Shown piece by piece: positions 1 through 13,200 of a stretch of DNA of 64,000 nucleotides. Under the pieces are notes generated by a model, which did not search any database, was not told the origin of the DNA, and worked only from the letters and a program-made list of their open reading frames with translations. Within the stretch, counting starts at the first letter, position 1. Each line of letters begins with the position of its first letter. The position numbers were made by a program, and so were the translations under genes. The stretch comes from Sebastes aleutianus (Eukaryota; Chordata; Actinopteri; Perciformes; Sebastidae): the NCBI GenBank assembly GCA_916700875.1, contig CAKAKS010000039.1, forward strand, positions 20,020,367 through 20,084,366, written 5' to 3'.

Positions 1-690
1 GCTGTTCATTCAACAGAGGCAGCTGTCAATCACTCGCAAACTCTGATCAAACAGTCAAACTAGGCAGCGCTGATCAAATATGAATCAATATTCTGTTACT
101 GTAATGCATATTTCTCACCTCAGATGTTTTCAGAAACATCTTTTAGTGTACTGTTTAGCTGTAACATGAGAAAGTTTGCTCCGGCTGGTATTTCCTCAAG
201 AGATCTTTGATCAATCACAGGTCATTTCAGAGAGAGAGCGTTCCTATTGGCTGTGCTCCGGTCATGTGAGCGGAACTTGGCGTTCCTTCAAGAGATTTCA
301 CAATGGCTGTCGTGTCACAAGCTTTTTCATTTTACAGTTAAGCAGTACACTACAAGATGATTCTGAGAACATTTGAGTCGAGAAATAGGCATTAACGTAA
401 CATAATATTGATTCATATTTGAGCAGCGCTGCCTAGTTTCACCGTTTGGTCGGAGTTCACGAGTGATTGACAGCCGGCTCTCATAGACAGCAGATGGACA
501 GCGGACCTCAGATCAGCTCTGACTGCTTGTTTTCCTCCAGTCTGTGAAATCTTGCAGATGCCATTAGGAGCACCGGAGGACACCGGAGGACACCGGATGA
601 CACCGGGGACACCGGACGACACAGAGGCATATGTTTTTTCATGCACTACTGTCTGGATATAGTGACCGTTTTATAAAAATAACTTTTTTA
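1..690. mobile_element. Rearranged copy of a foldback (long inverted repeat) transposon
   Basis: Positions 1-175 match the right arm of the complete element at 33656-34780 (shared words such as TCAATCACTCGCAAACTCTG). Positions 176-690 match its left arm and centre (shared CATTTCAGAGAGAGAGCG). The arms therefore sit in the opposite order from the intact copy, with a fusion near 175, as expected from recombination or deletion between two copies. A short CACCGGAGGA-type tandem repeat lies near 570-620. No coding capacity was seen. The left edge is cut by the window. Confidence 0.7.
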
Positions 691-919
691 ATCATACTTG
701 CTGCAATCTCGCCTACTTCAGCTTTAAATTCATCATAAATATTAGTTTCTAATTTGTTTTTTAAAGTTTTATTTATTTGCACAATTATTTGGATATAAAA
801 TACATATAGGAGTTTTACAATAGGAGAAAATAATAATTACAGTGCAGGAGAGGAATGAAGCTTGTAATGCTTATTCAGAGTCTTCCACTATTTAAACAAA
901 TCACAAATGATATCATTAC

Positions 920-1583
920 TAGGGCAGTCAATCGATTAAAATATTTGATTGCAATTATTTCCATGAATGTCCATGATTAATTGCGATTAATCACAAATCA
1001 ATAGCACAGTTTTTATCTGTTCAAAATACATCTTAAAGGGAGATTTGTCAAATATTTAATTCTCTTATCAACATGGGAGTGGACAAATATGCTTGTTTTA
1101 TGCAAATGTATGTATATACAGTATTTATTATTGTAAATCAATTAACAACACAAAACAATGACAAATATTGTCCAGAAACCCTCACAGGTACTGCATTTAG
1201 CATTTGTCAGTGTGTCAGTGTGCTGACTTGACTATGACTTGCCCCAAACTGCATGTGATTATCATAAAGTGGGCATGTCTGTAAAGGGGAGACTTGTGGG
1301 TACCCATAGAACCCATTTCTATTCACATACATCTTGAGGTCAGAGGTCAAGGGACCCCTTTGAAAATGGCCATGACAGTTTTTCCTCTCCAAAATTTATT
1401 AATTTCGTAGCATTATGTAACCTCCTTCCCAACAAGCTAGTATGACATGGTTGGTACCAATGGATTCCTGGTTCCTAGTTTCATATGATACCAGTATCTT
1501 CACTCTAGATTTAAAACTGACAACATCCAAATGTTTGATTGCATTAATGTATTAGTGGTGTTAAAAGGATTTTGACAGCTCTA
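920..1583. mobile_element. hAT-like MITE, copy A
   Basis: The termini read TAGGGCAGTCA and TGACAGCTCTA, an imperfect inverted pair of the TAGGGCTGTC type. The internal sequence, for example GACTTGACTATGACTTG, recurs at 17231-17935 and 58504-59135, with a terminal fragment at 24651. Non-autonomous and without an ORF. Assignment to hAT is by terminal resemblance only. Confidence 0.75.
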
Positions 1584-2007
1584 ACTATTACTTATCAAAA
1601 CAAAACAACAAACTCAAGCATCTTTGAGATCGTTAAAAGCGCTATATAAGTCTAATCTATTATTATTAACAAAGGAACAAAGAAAACATAACACAAAAAA
1701 ATCTATATACACAAAACAAAAAACAAACATGAAAAAACTTAGCTTGAGTGTTCCTTATTGTAGCCATTAAAGGGGAACATCACCTAAATTAAGAATTCCA
1801 ATATGTTATTTCCATGCACCGAGGAAAGTTCAATCAATAAACTAGAGCTCCTCTCTCTCAAAGCCAGAATCAAGAGAAGTAAGTCTCAAACTTGTGATGT
1901 CATAGAGTATAAAGTCTGGAGCTGCTCCCTAGACAATGAATGGGAGACTGATTTTATGGACCCACAGAATGTTTGTTTTCTTTTTTATACCCAAATAAAC
2001 TTTATTC
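1584..2007. other. Intergenic, nothing recognised
   Basis: AT-rich sequence between two MITEs. No splice-competent ORF, RNA gene or repeated segment was recognised here. Confidence 0.5.
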
Positions 2008-2356
2008 TAGGGCTGTAACTAACAATTATTTTCATTATCGATCAATCTGTTGATTATTTTCTCAATTAATCGATTAGTTATTTGCTCTATAAAATGCCAG
2101 AAATTGGTGAAAAATGTCAATCAGTGTTTCCCAAAGCCCAAGATGACGTCCTCAAATGTCTTATCAAAGATATTCCGTTTACTGTCATAGAGGAGTAAAG
2201 AAAGCAGAAAATATTCACATTTAAGAAGCTGGAATCAGAGAATTTTGAATGTTTTTTATTAAAGAATGGCTCAAAGTGATTAACCGATTATCAAAATAAA
2301 TTAGCTGGTGATTAAATTAGTAGTTGACAACTAATCAATTAATCACTGCAGCTCTA
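2008..2356. mobile_element. MITE with TAGGGCTG / CAGCTCTA ends, copy 1
   Basis: Starts TAGGGCTGTAAC and ends CTGCAGCTCTA, with subterminal AATCGATTA-type palindromes. The core, for example AAACACTGATCG or its relative, is shared in inverted orientation with 15696-16020 and, more diverged, with 52590-53049. No coding capacity. Confidence 0.7.
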
Positions 2357-2763
2357 CTTTATTTTATAGTAATGTTCTCAGTTCTGAAACAGAAAATGTA
2401 CCCATATACTCAGAACCATTTTGAAAATGGGCGTAGTTCCCCTTAAGCTACCATAAATTGTAAATCCACAAGCTAAATTAATACAGAGAGGCCTATCGGA
2501 CTAATCATGTTCAAAATAAACTCACCTTATTGTTTTGTGGTGGGAGCTTAAATGTAAATCTTACTCGTTGATGAAGTGGCAGCTTTCCCAGTTGATGCTT
2601 CAGCAGTTTCATTTCAACTGCAAATTTTCCTCTTTTGACAACAGACAAGACACATCCACATTTACAGGAAGTACCAAAACAAAAGTCATAAAACAATATA
2701 CAAGTTAATCTAAATTAATGAAAAATAGGCCACAGAAGATTTACCCACTGTAACTGTAAGTTA

Positions 2764-2990
2764 TAGTGGTGGAAAGTAACTGTACTGTAACTTGTACTTT
2801 AGTTGAAAATTTCCATTTTATACATTAAATTTCACACTACTTTCACTCCACTCTTATTTGCTTATTTTACATACAAAATATATATGACCAACCTATAAAA
2901 TGTTATTCATAACCAAAAAACTATTAAACTTTACTCCACTTTAACCACTATGCTGCTTAATGCATAAATAATATAATTCACTAATGTAGC
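2764..2990. mobile_element. MITE fragment (TAGTGGTGGAAAGTAACT family)
   Basis: Begins TAGTGGTGGAAAGTAACTG and continues with the TTGTACTTTAG-like body. An inverted, shorter relative lies at 26447-26555 and ends near CAGTTACTTTTCACCACT. The right boundary is uncertain. Confidence 0.6.
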
Positions 2991-3988
2991 TATTATAAAT
3001 AATATTACCCTTCAAAATGGTTAATTCTCTTAATGAGTACTTTATGTATTTTATTCCTATGTAAAATTGTATTGGATTTTTACATTGGTGTCTTGCTGTT
3101 TGACTGTAGGCCTATATTTCCATATTTCTAATATATATTTAAATCTTTTTCTGCTTTAAATTATACTGGCACACTTGCAGTAGGAGTCTTCTCTATACAG
3201 TAGGCCTACAGGCTACTTGATATTTGTGTGCTCATGATGTGCTTGTGTGTGTGTGTGTGTGTTTTTTTTCTTTTTTTAATATCTTACATGTGATTCCTAT
3301 ATTACAAAGTCCTGTGAACCTATTTCTGTTTCCCATCCTTTCTCCTTGACTGTAAAAAAAAAGAAAAACTAACATGTCAAATGGGTGGCCCTCCGTGCCT
3401 TGTTATTAAAGATGAGTTTCACCATTAGTCTTGGAAACCTTGGAGAGCAGTGCACACCCAGGAGGACCCACATAAGTGGGAGAGGCGATATGAGGCTACA
3501 GAAAAAGTGGTCATGAAAATAAGCGGCTGTATTTCTGTACACGGCCACACCCCGCAGAGGAGCACAGTATAATTACACCAGCACAGGACTGTGGAAACCA
3601 CTTGAAGGTCGACAGAGGGGGCCGCTGCGGCTAAATATGACCGGCGTGGAAGTACAGGGTAGAGAGGTGGCTGGGAGGAGCAGGGAAAAGCTGCTGGCCC
3701 CTTTCCTGAACTCCCTGTAATAGAGGAAACAAAACATACTGCTGAGGTGAAGGACTGGGAAGATAAGCTAAACATCACGCTACTTTAAACAAAACAGAAC
3801 AAACTAAACATCCGACTGATTGCTGAAAGATTCAAAATAGTTCACAGTGCTGGAAATTGTGGCTCATCCGCAAAGAATTGAACGTGTCTATTATGTTTTA
3901 TTGTACTGAGGAGGACTTTGGACAATTATAGCCTAAAATCATCACTGAGGGTTCACTCTCCAACTATAATGAGAACAGAAATCTGTCT
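2991..3988. other. Intergenic; GC-richer patch at about 3420-3780
   Basis: Mostly AT-rich with a GT microsatellite near 3245-3262. A GC-richer, low-repeat block at 3420-3780 is open on the minus strand for 117 codons. It has no recognisable protein family or splice context, so I do not call a gene; a regulatory role is possible but unsupported. Confidence 0.4.
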
Positions 3989-4241
3989 TTAAAGGTGCTA
4001 TTGATAACATTGATAACACTCAGCCACTAGATGTTGCATTCTCTCTCCTCCGTTCCATTGCATTCACTTCACAACAAGTCATTGCCAGTCACTTACCGAC
4101 ATTTTTTAAATTATTAATTCACAGTCATATTTTTTTTTTCAGGAAAAGCCATACTTTTATTCGGCACCTTTCTAAATGCTTTGTCGATGTATTTTTTTTA
4201 AATAAATGTCTAAATAAAAATGTTATCAATAAGACCTTTAA
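3989..4241. mobile_element. TTAA-flanked MITE
   Basis: The left end TTAAAGGTGCTATTGATAAC and right end GTTATCAATAAGACCTTTAA form near-perfect terminal inverted repeats bounded by TTAA at 3989-3992 and 4238-4241. TTAA target duplication is typical of piggyBac-type elements. About 250 bp, non-coding. Confidence 0.75.
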
Positions 4242-5284
4242 CTGTCTGAGCTTCTTCTCAGGTGGGAGATTGAAACTCTTGCGAGATCCTTTATATGAAA
4301 CAGTTTTGGAAAGGCATGAGTTAATGGGCTAATATGGTTGGTTGTGAAGGAGTTCCTAGAAGCTCTCCACCTTGGACATTTTGCCAGACAAATGACATGA
4401 ACACCTAAGCAAATACATGATCTAAGGGAACATAGTGACAGCAGCATCAAGACCCAATACACACAAAGCCTTGTAGCCTAGTCTCTTTGTTTAATATATC
4501 CCTCGTTTGCATATTAACAAATGATATGACTTTGATTGCAGATGATAGGCTATCATATGGTCTGGGTAATTACTGCTAGGTCGTTATTTTTCAGTCAGTT
4601 TTTACCCACTTGGTTTCACAACCCACTTTTTCAAACATCAAGTGACAAAAATACCTTGTATATTAAACATAAACAGTTTGGGCTCATGTTTACTTCCTGT
4701 CAGCTGACCTCATTCACATACACTGCAACTGGAAATACGGTGCCTTCAAATGAAACTTGTGAACTTGTGTTTACAACATGGGAAGTCGTGTACACAATAT
4801 GCTTGGCGTTCAAGTGGTTAGAAAAACACCGCTGCTAAGCAACGGCAATATTAACGTTACTGTCGGCGTCTAGAAGCCACAGAGGCTAACAATTTAGCAA
4901 GCTAGCAAGTGGGTAACATAATGCAGGAAATGCAAAGGCATAATGATGGGAATATCAACATTTTCCTCAGACATATTATAAAATTACCAAGAAAAACAAT
5001 ATACGACTAAAATTCCAATATACTGTATTCACTTATTATGTACCAAAAAATTAACTTCCATGGGCTCCGCCATTTCTGACAATGTCAACAAACACGTCAC
5101 AAGTCGTGAATTCAGAGCTTTCAGAAACTTTCCACCTACGAGGTTGTGAATACGCAATGGGGGGGGGGCGTTCATATGGGCCCAACTCGTAAACACGGTA
5201 AACACAACCCCATTTGAAGGCACCAATAAACTGGGACACATTTAGAATGTATACATTTAAAACTGTGAAATTATCTATAAATTG
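4242..5284. other. Intergenic, no gene recognised
   Basis: Short overlapping ORFs occur in several frames (for example 4536-4838 and 5051-5383), but none resembles a protein family or has supporting splice sites. A run of nine or more G at about 5161 is the only low-complexity feature. Confidence 0.45.
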
Positions 5285-6260
5285 TGTTTGTTTGTTTGTT
5301 TGTTTATTTAGATCCCCATTAGCTTTTGCATAGCAGCAGCTATTCTTCCTGAGGTCCACATAGTTTACATGGTGACAATACAAAAATACACATTCACACT
5401 GTGATGGAATTTTCCATCAATTCCTCTCTTATTGGTAGAAAGGTCAGAGTGTTTGTCAGAGTGTCCCTCTGTTGACATTATTGGGTTGGAGTCCTGTCTA
5501 GAGGAGCCACCGTTATCTGTACAGCTGTGTCTGTGGTGGAGACCGTAGAGCCAGTCGCTAGGGCAACCAGGGTCAGAGATGCCAGAGGAACGGAGTAAGT
5601 CAAAACATGATAAGGGGTAAGACACTGAGCACCAGGGAGGAAGGGCAGAGTTGTGAGGCCTTCACGCAGAGAGCACCTCAATGTGGAGACCTGACAAATG
5701 CTCCTTGATCAAGCTTCAATAAACCTTCTTTGTAAGACATCATCAGCTCCGGGACCTCTTCCTTCCTTTAAGTTAACTTGTGTATCGAATATTCCATCAC
5801 ACACACTTCTCATCATACACTAACATAACACATCGTAATACACGTCAACTGTAAATAAAACAATAACAACTGACAGTTTAAATAACAAAAACACAAAGAA
5901 AATAGAAAAGCTCCGACTGAATCTATCATGATCTAACAGATAAATATCATCATTTAACATGGAATGCCCATAATACCCTTACACACCCAAGAATACTAAA
6001 GTTTCTTGTTACAGTAAGTAATGCTCTTTTAGTGTTTTTTTTAAAACCATATATATCATTTTGTTGTGTAATATGATTTGGGAGTGAATTCCATTCTTGC
6101 ATTGGTTTGTATATTGCTGTACTTTGACCAGATTTGGTTTTGGATCTTGGTAAAGTAAAACAACCTGCATCAGCATGCCTTGTGGAATAATTGTGTGAAT
6201 CTGTACTAAAGTAGATTTTTGTAAAAAATAAATGGAGTCTTTGTTGTAATGACATTCTTA
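5285..6260 (-). mobile_element. LINE 3' end with reverse-transcriptase C-terminal relic, split by a solo LTR
   Basis: On the minus strand, 6255-5950 encodes a peptide containing the stretch MQEWNSLPNHI. The WNSLP motif is typical of the C-terminus of fish non-LTR reverse transcriptases. It is followed by a 3' UTR-like stretch ending in tandem AAACA/AAATA units at about 5283-5310, the usual LINE tail. The element is interrupted at 5400-5801 by a solo LTR. It is a 5'-truncated, inactive relic; I did not assign the clade. Confidence 0.7.
5400..5801. mobile_element. Solo LTR with 5-bp target-site duplication
   Basis: Begins TGTGATGGAAT and ends ATTCCATCACA, giving TG...CA ends with an inverted terminal repeat. 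It is flanked on both sides by CACAC (5395-5399 and 5802-5806), a perfect 5-bp target duplication. An AATAAA signal lies inside near 5720. No internal retroviral genes remain, so it is a recombination-derived solo LTR. The orientation and superfamily (gypsy or ERV) are not resolved. Confidence 0.85.
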
Positions 6261-7019
6261 ATGAAAACCATCAATGAATACAGCAATCTATTTCTCACTT
6301 CAAATCAAGAGAGACATTTATGCATTTTAAGAACATTTGTTCTCCAAAATGCATGCAAAATATGATGTATTTGTGACATCACAAATGGATAAAAATCAGG
6401 ATAAAAATCCTGACTTTGAATCCCTTCTGAATACGAGCTGTGTGTATTTCTCTGTGGATTGAGCTCTTTCAATACTGTCACAGTATTTATATAGCACTTA
6501 AACCTGAAAAAAAGACATAAGAATATCACATTTTAAAAAAAGGGGAACCTTTAATTTAATTTAATTGACATAATTTCATGTAACCACCACCTGGAGAATA
6601 CTCGTTTCTGATTGGCTGTCAGGTGTCAAACCTCACACAGTTCTAGAACTTAACCAACTGGTGACCATGATGACGACAACACTCTTCACCAACTCTCATT
6701 CAGTAAAGATGAACCTCTGAGTTAAACAGTATCTTAAAATAGACCACTGTTTAGACCCGTACAAGGTATATATCTTCTCTTCTATCTTGGTAAGTAGAGT
6801 ACTGAGGTGCAAACATGAATAACTCCCAGTTGTCTTGATTTAATTGAGTCCACGGAGGAAAGCCTCCAACTTGTCCGGTAGCTTATGTTGTTGCTGTTGT
6901 GCATGTTAGCTGGTAGGTTAATGTTTCATATATAAACTATCCATATGTGTTAGTTCAGTTTTACAAACATAAAAGCCTACCTAAAAATGTTGACATTTGA
7001 GTACAGTATCTGTTTCACC
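6261..7019. other. Intergenic region upstream of ano5
   Basis: AT-rich sequence with no ORF of note. It grades into the GC-richer presumed ano5 first exon near 7020 and probably includes the distal promoter. No convincing TATA box was found. Confidence 0.4.
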
Positions 7020-7279
7020 CCCCAGGCTCATTGGCTTGTGGTGTGGAGCCACTCCCCTCACCGACCTCCCTCCATGCGGGAGTGATGCAGCATGCGGCGG
7101 TCAGCAGTGGGTGAAGCAGGAGGGCAGCCCGGTCCGGTAGCCTGGTGGACTAGCTGAGGCGTCTCTGAAGAGGACCGCTGAGAAGGCGCTCAAGACGGGA
7201 CAGAAAATCGTCTGGCTGGGGATATCTTGGTGTACATGAGGACCGATAAGCACGGCTTGGTTTACACGAGAGACTCAAC
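7020..7279 (+). promoter_or_regulatory. ano5: Presumed ano5 5' UTR / core promoter with short uORFs
   Basis: GC content rises sharply here. The sequence runs without a splice acceptor into the ATG at 7280, so it is probably 5' UTR of coding exon 1. Three upstream ATGs are visible. The longest uORF is 7236-7292 (18 codons plus TAA); it overlaps the main ATG in another frame and would be expected to dampen initiation at 7280. The transcription start site is not determined. Confidence 0.5.
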
Positions 7280-10200
7280 ATGCACCGAATAACGGGGAAA
7301 ACCGGAGGGGACAGTTTAATTGAGATGAGCCCAACAGACTCTTTCAATGGTGAGTAGCTAAAAGCCGGAGCCAGTCTGTGTTGAAGTCTGTGTTTTCCGA
7401 TCTGCACTATAGGCTGGGATACGTAGTTTTATATTTAAAATGTTGCTTTGTGTTGTGCTTCATTAGTGTTGAGACACCGTCCTACTGGGAAGTCAATTAA
7501 GACTGATATTCCCCAGTCTGTTAAGAAGAACTTTAAAAGTAAAGTTTTCTAGAACTACTAAACAAATATTACACTAAAACTACAACCCAATATTAATATA
7601 GAGTAACGTTTAAACAGTACTCAACATAACATGATCATGTTTATTTTTGTTTATAGCTTATTTTGTATATTGTATATTGGTAGAATTTTAAAAAATGTAT
7701 TCTTATTTTATTCTAACGTTTTTATCTATTCTTTGTTATTATACTGCTTACTTGCACCAACAAAACCAAAGCAAATTCCTAGTGTATACACCTGGCAATA
7801 GACACGATTCTGATTCTTATAACACTTCTCAAATGAAAACAAAGGTAAACAGCACATATTAAATTAGATTTATGTCACTATATGTCTTCCTGGCAAATTG
7901 CAGTGTTTACTGTGCCAGGACCCCTAACAACAACAAGCCTCTACCTTCACCTGAAATTGATTTAAGTAACTTTTGCTAAACTATTTTAAAATGTACCCAC
8001 CCTGCACATTTTCCCTTCAACGCCATAACCAGCTCATAGTCTGGCTTTCTTTCTGAGCACTGAACAGCAGCTGACAGCTGGCCTGCTTACTGGAAACACT
8101 TTGTCATTTACAGGCGCCACTTCATCCACCAGCACAAACCCCAAACCCCTCTCTCTCTGCATCCGGCTAAATGTGAATTTTAAACAAGGATTGTGTTTTT
8201 AGCCATTTATGGTGTTGCTGAAAGGAGGCTGAGTCACCCTGGATGCCCTCCAGTGTTGTGTTTCATCTGCAGCACAGAGAGAAGTATAGGAGATCACTGC
8301 AGGATCATGAACTATAGTTCCTGTTACTGTTACCACCTTGGTGTTGTGTGTTTATGGTGTGCTGAGATAACAGTGGAGCAGTGTTTTCCATAAACCACTC
8401 CAAATCTTGATTGTTTTAATATAGAGGTACATAGATTATACAATGGGGACTGCTGATGGAAAACACCTCTTCATAACTTATACAAACCATCAGGAGGACT
8501 GAATATATACTGTATGGCTAACCCACTCAAAAAGTCTTACTTTTACAGGTACATAGGCTATCCCCAAACTACTAGTAGTTCCAGACAACACATTCTGAGT
8601 CTAAATGGATAAAAAACATTAATCTGAGAGTCCGAAATCCGACTACATAAACACACAGCTCACAGATTGCATACAAACTCTTTGTGCACTGTATTTACTG
8701 TAGATTCAAACCACATTGAAAATACTGTAGGTACAAGTTCCTAAACTATTCCTGGTTGTGGTTTGACCACGTAGATTCAGAGGAACTTGGGTTGTCCCTT
8801 GTTGTCGCGCAAGTGCTCGCCCTTACTGTAAATATAGATTACATTTATCTAGCATTTTTCTTGTGAACTGGCCTGTTAGAGCAGGTGTATATGTACCGTA
8901 CGTGTGCACCTGAAACTTACAACTCTAAATAGACGACCAGTGGCTTCCTGTCACAGGAAATTAGACAAACCCACCCACTGTGTTTGTATACGAATAAAGC
9001 AGTTTGAGTGAGGCTGCTGGATTTACTTTAACACCCTTGATAAGTGGCAGTGGTAACACTGAAAAACTACGGGTGCAAAATTCAATACAGCTATTACAGA
9101 TACTAAAGAGTAGTTCATATCTGTTATTTCAATAAACCAGCTGTATTTGTTGTCACTGTTTTAAGATTCAGCAGGATTTCCGCTTTTATTATCGATATAG
9201 CTAATAACTTTCTTTATGTGAATAATAGATGTGCATGATATTTGGAATCTGTATGTTTGCTGTGGTAATAAAAAAAGAGGGACAGACGTTGCCTTGTGGC
9301 ATTTCCACTGTGATCAGCTGCTCTCTCTTGAACAAAGCCTCAACTGTGGAGACTTCGTTCTTAGCTAGAAAGTCTGTTGGCTTAGCTGAGAGAGACTTAC
9401 ACTGAATGAGTGCTCTAATACTGCGTCCAACTGTGCAAAAATATGTTCAGCTGCTTGAGAGGCATTCTCATATGTTGTGAAAGAAATATGTTTTGGAACA
9501 AATGAAAGCAATCCATCCATAAAAGTCAATATCATAACTGTTTTTAAGGAAGATGAAACAAGAAGTTGGATTTAATGTTGTTGTAAAACACTATAAAAGT
9601 CTGGCATAATAAAAGTCTGCTCTAAGTTACTGTATATAACTGATTATTAATGGTTCTGGTGGATAACAGTCCCCTCTCAACTTCCACATCCTACTAACTC
9701 AAAAGATAACAATAAGCATGCTGTGTATGCAAATGATAACAGCAAGCTTGATTTTCATATTCAAAATAAACAAATATCTAACAATTACATTTCTTGTAGT
9801 TGTTGCATTGTTACTGTGAGACATTATCAAGAGCTTAGCCTAAGTGAAAAACAGTGATTTAGTTCAACAAATAAAACAGCAAATGTCTGCAGTGGGAAAA
9901 GCTGCTGTATTCCAGATCTGAAAAAATAGTTTTGAACCACTAACTTATACTTTGCTGACTTGCTGTGTAATAACGTAGAGACAGAGAAGGTTTACATATT
10001 ACAAGGTTCGAATGCTTGTTTCAGGTCAGTGTAAGCACATTTTCTGTGTTGAGTCCAGACTAAATATAACCTCAGAGAGACCATCAATTAGGACGGTGGC
10101 ATTTCTATTTAAACGCAGACACAGAGGCTGAAACCTTGTGCTTTATTTTTTTGGGGTGACAGTGGTGCCAACAGCACTTGATGTTGGCCTTGCTTTTCCA

Positions 10201-13200
10201 TCTACTTCTGCTATTTGTTTATGTAAATGTTTCTCTCAGAATGATTGTTCTCTAGAAGGTTGTAATTGCTTTTGTCAGGCAATGAATGGCAGGTGAAAGC
10301 AGAACTTCAACAAGATTAAAGCTGTGATTCATCACACAGGCAGCTTTCATTTTCAGTCACGTTGAGGGGGGTTTACCGGACTTCTCCGTCTCGCCTCCTG
10401 CGGTCACTCCTGTAGCGGTAGAATCGCAGCACAGCAACACGGCTGTGTGTATTCTTTCACAGTGATCCTGTTAAGTCATGCTGCCTGGCCTGTGGGAGTG
10501 CTGCCACAAAATGCTGCACAAATATAGACCACAACATTGGCCGCCTGTCAGTGGTCCTCTCTTCACTGAGGCAGCTGTTCATATGCCTGAAACTTAAAGG
10601 GATAGTTTGGGTGTTTTAAAGTGGGGTAGTATGAGGTACTTATCCATAGCCAATGTATGAACTACAGACTGTCATCTAATGTAGTTAACACTCTGACTAA
10701 TGGATAAGTACCTCATACTACCCCACTTCAAAGCACCTGAACTATCACTTTAACTGCCACCAACCTGCCTGTCTGAGATTAGCTATGCTACTTATTATTA
10801 TTTTACAGTGGTTAGAGAATACTGCCATAATTAACATTGATAATTCTTTTGTTAATTTAGTGTTCCTTCTGTTACTGTCTTGCAGATGATATAAATGGCT
10901 ACCAACAACATCCCTCATCCAGCACAGGATCCTTCCAGCAGGACCAATCAGCGGTAAACACCAAACTCACTATATGCTTACACTCACTCACACCTTCATA
11001 CAGACATTTCTATTCAGCAGCTTTTTTTGCCTTGACTGTGGATAGTCTGGGAGAGTTTCATTTCATGCAAATACCAAATAGTAATTTCTTAACATCCAAT
11101 GTCATTATACATGTTTGCAAGTGCCTCAGAATAGTTTGCAAATGCTTGGATAATTTGAATTTATAAAAGCTTTTTAAATATGTGAAAATATGCCCTTCCT
11201 ATATGTTAATATTAAGCTTTCCAACACAGATAAATGAAACATTCCTGTTTGACAGTGTTGTATCTTCACTTCCAGCTTACCTCCTGTAAACATGGTAGCA
11301 GGAAGTTCATTGTGTTTGAGCAAAAGGCTTTATTTAGATTTCCCCATTAGTCAACAGCCAACATGTAGAGATTACATCCATCCACTCATAATAGTTTATA
11401 ACCTGTACACGTCATGATAGAGTCAGAGAGATAACCCTTATGCTCCTGTTTATTCTCCCCCTTTCACACTGTACTTAAAGTCTCCTTTAACACCTGATGT
11501 GTGTGTAGAGACCTGTGAGTCTCTCAACACCAGCCTGGCCTCGCTGGCCCCCTCTGACCACAGCGACAGTCCACAGTTTGAGGCTCAGACCTTAGAGCGA
11601 ATCAATGCTTTGACCGGGGTAAGACACCAGTCGAGGACACGGATGCATGTCGCTTTGTCAGTGTCTGCGTGTTTGTGTCATCTCCGAACTCAAACCTGAA
11701 ACTGAGTGAGACCAACCATGCCTGACTTATAACATTTAGTGGTCTTCAGAGTGTTATGAAGTGTTTTTGGACACAATCTGAAACAGTGTGTAAACGTAAT
11801 GCAAGTGTGGAGTGTCTGATCACCTCTGTAAGGTTGCTGCTACAATTTTTAGCTGTATGTTGTTCAATGTGTTGTTAGGCTTTCCCTCACTATCCACTCG
11901 GTTCCTCCACAGCTGTCGAGAAAGCGGGCGCTATTCCTGAAGTTTCGTTCCAGGGTATGGCATGGTAAAACAGGCTTGTGATGTGATGCAACTTTATGCA
12001 TATGTCTGCCTGCCAGCCTTTATTCTCTTCTCGAGAAATGTCTGCTTCGTGTTGGGTTACTCCATCGGCATTAGATATTCAGGGAATACAGCTTGGACAT
12101 CAGAGTTGAAATCAATACACATTTCTTGGTAGAGATGATGCTGGCTTCTGGAGAGCACTTTTTTTTTTTTCTGCAGAGAGTAATGGAAACATGCTGGCAT
12201 GAGTGTTGATGCATCATACGTAGGAAAACACCTTTTCACTTGCTTTCTTCTCACCTGTGATGATCGTCCGCTTCACTGAGGAGAAATCAACAGCCTGGTG
12301 GTGTTACAACATAATTAGAAAGTGCACACACATGCAGACTTGCACATACACCGTATACCTTATTTGCCCTTGCTGTTTTTGTGTGTGCATTTATGTGTGT
12401 TCATGTTTAAGTGTACAGTCTATACTGTAATCATGACCCTGCCCTGTGCTCATGACAGGACTGGGCTGTGGCTAACCAGATAATGTACTGTAGGCTTCTT
12501 CTTCTGAATCCTCTATGAGGTGGTTTAAACAGTGTGTAACCTATTTTAATGAAAAGTGGAGTCATTACCCTTTTTAACGAAAGTGTAATAAGCTTTTCTA
12601 ATAATCTGGCTCCCTCCAACTAAAGGCTAAAGGCTACGATTCAGCCGAGTGGAAGATCACATCATGGAGTTTTAGAGGGGAAGCAGCTACACGTCAATAA
12701 ATTGCGTCTGTAATGAAGAATGGAAACAAAAGCTGAGTGTATGGTCCTCCCCCTACAATAAGCTTCGGCTACATGCCACTTTTCAGCAGGGTCAATGTGA
12801 ACTTTTAGAGAGGCTCACTGAACCAGATAAAGTTTTTCAGCAGAGTATTCATTTTTCCTTTTTTTAGTTCTGGAGAAAAACATCTTCTCTGTGTTTAAAA
12901 CAAGTCCAAGGACGAAATAAAGCTATAATCCAGAGATCTAGAGGCAACCATTTACTAAATGTGGATAACGATACAGAACTATGTTCTTTGCAACAAAAAA
13001 AATACATTTGATATGGTTGAAATTATACAGCAAAAACAAAGAGAGAGAGAAGAGAATTGCCATTATGTTTTGTGTCACTAATATCAGAGTGCATTAGATA
13101 TGAGTCATAGGGTGGAGAGACGATTCTACATTATGATATACTGTAATTTAGCAGCTGTGATATATTTAAATCAAAGAGTTGACCTATGTCAGAGACGTTC

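Noticed and set aside
3425..3778. 117-codon minus-strand ORF in a GC-richer patch
   Set aside because: No recognisable family, no splice or polyA context and no codon pattern typical of the real exons.
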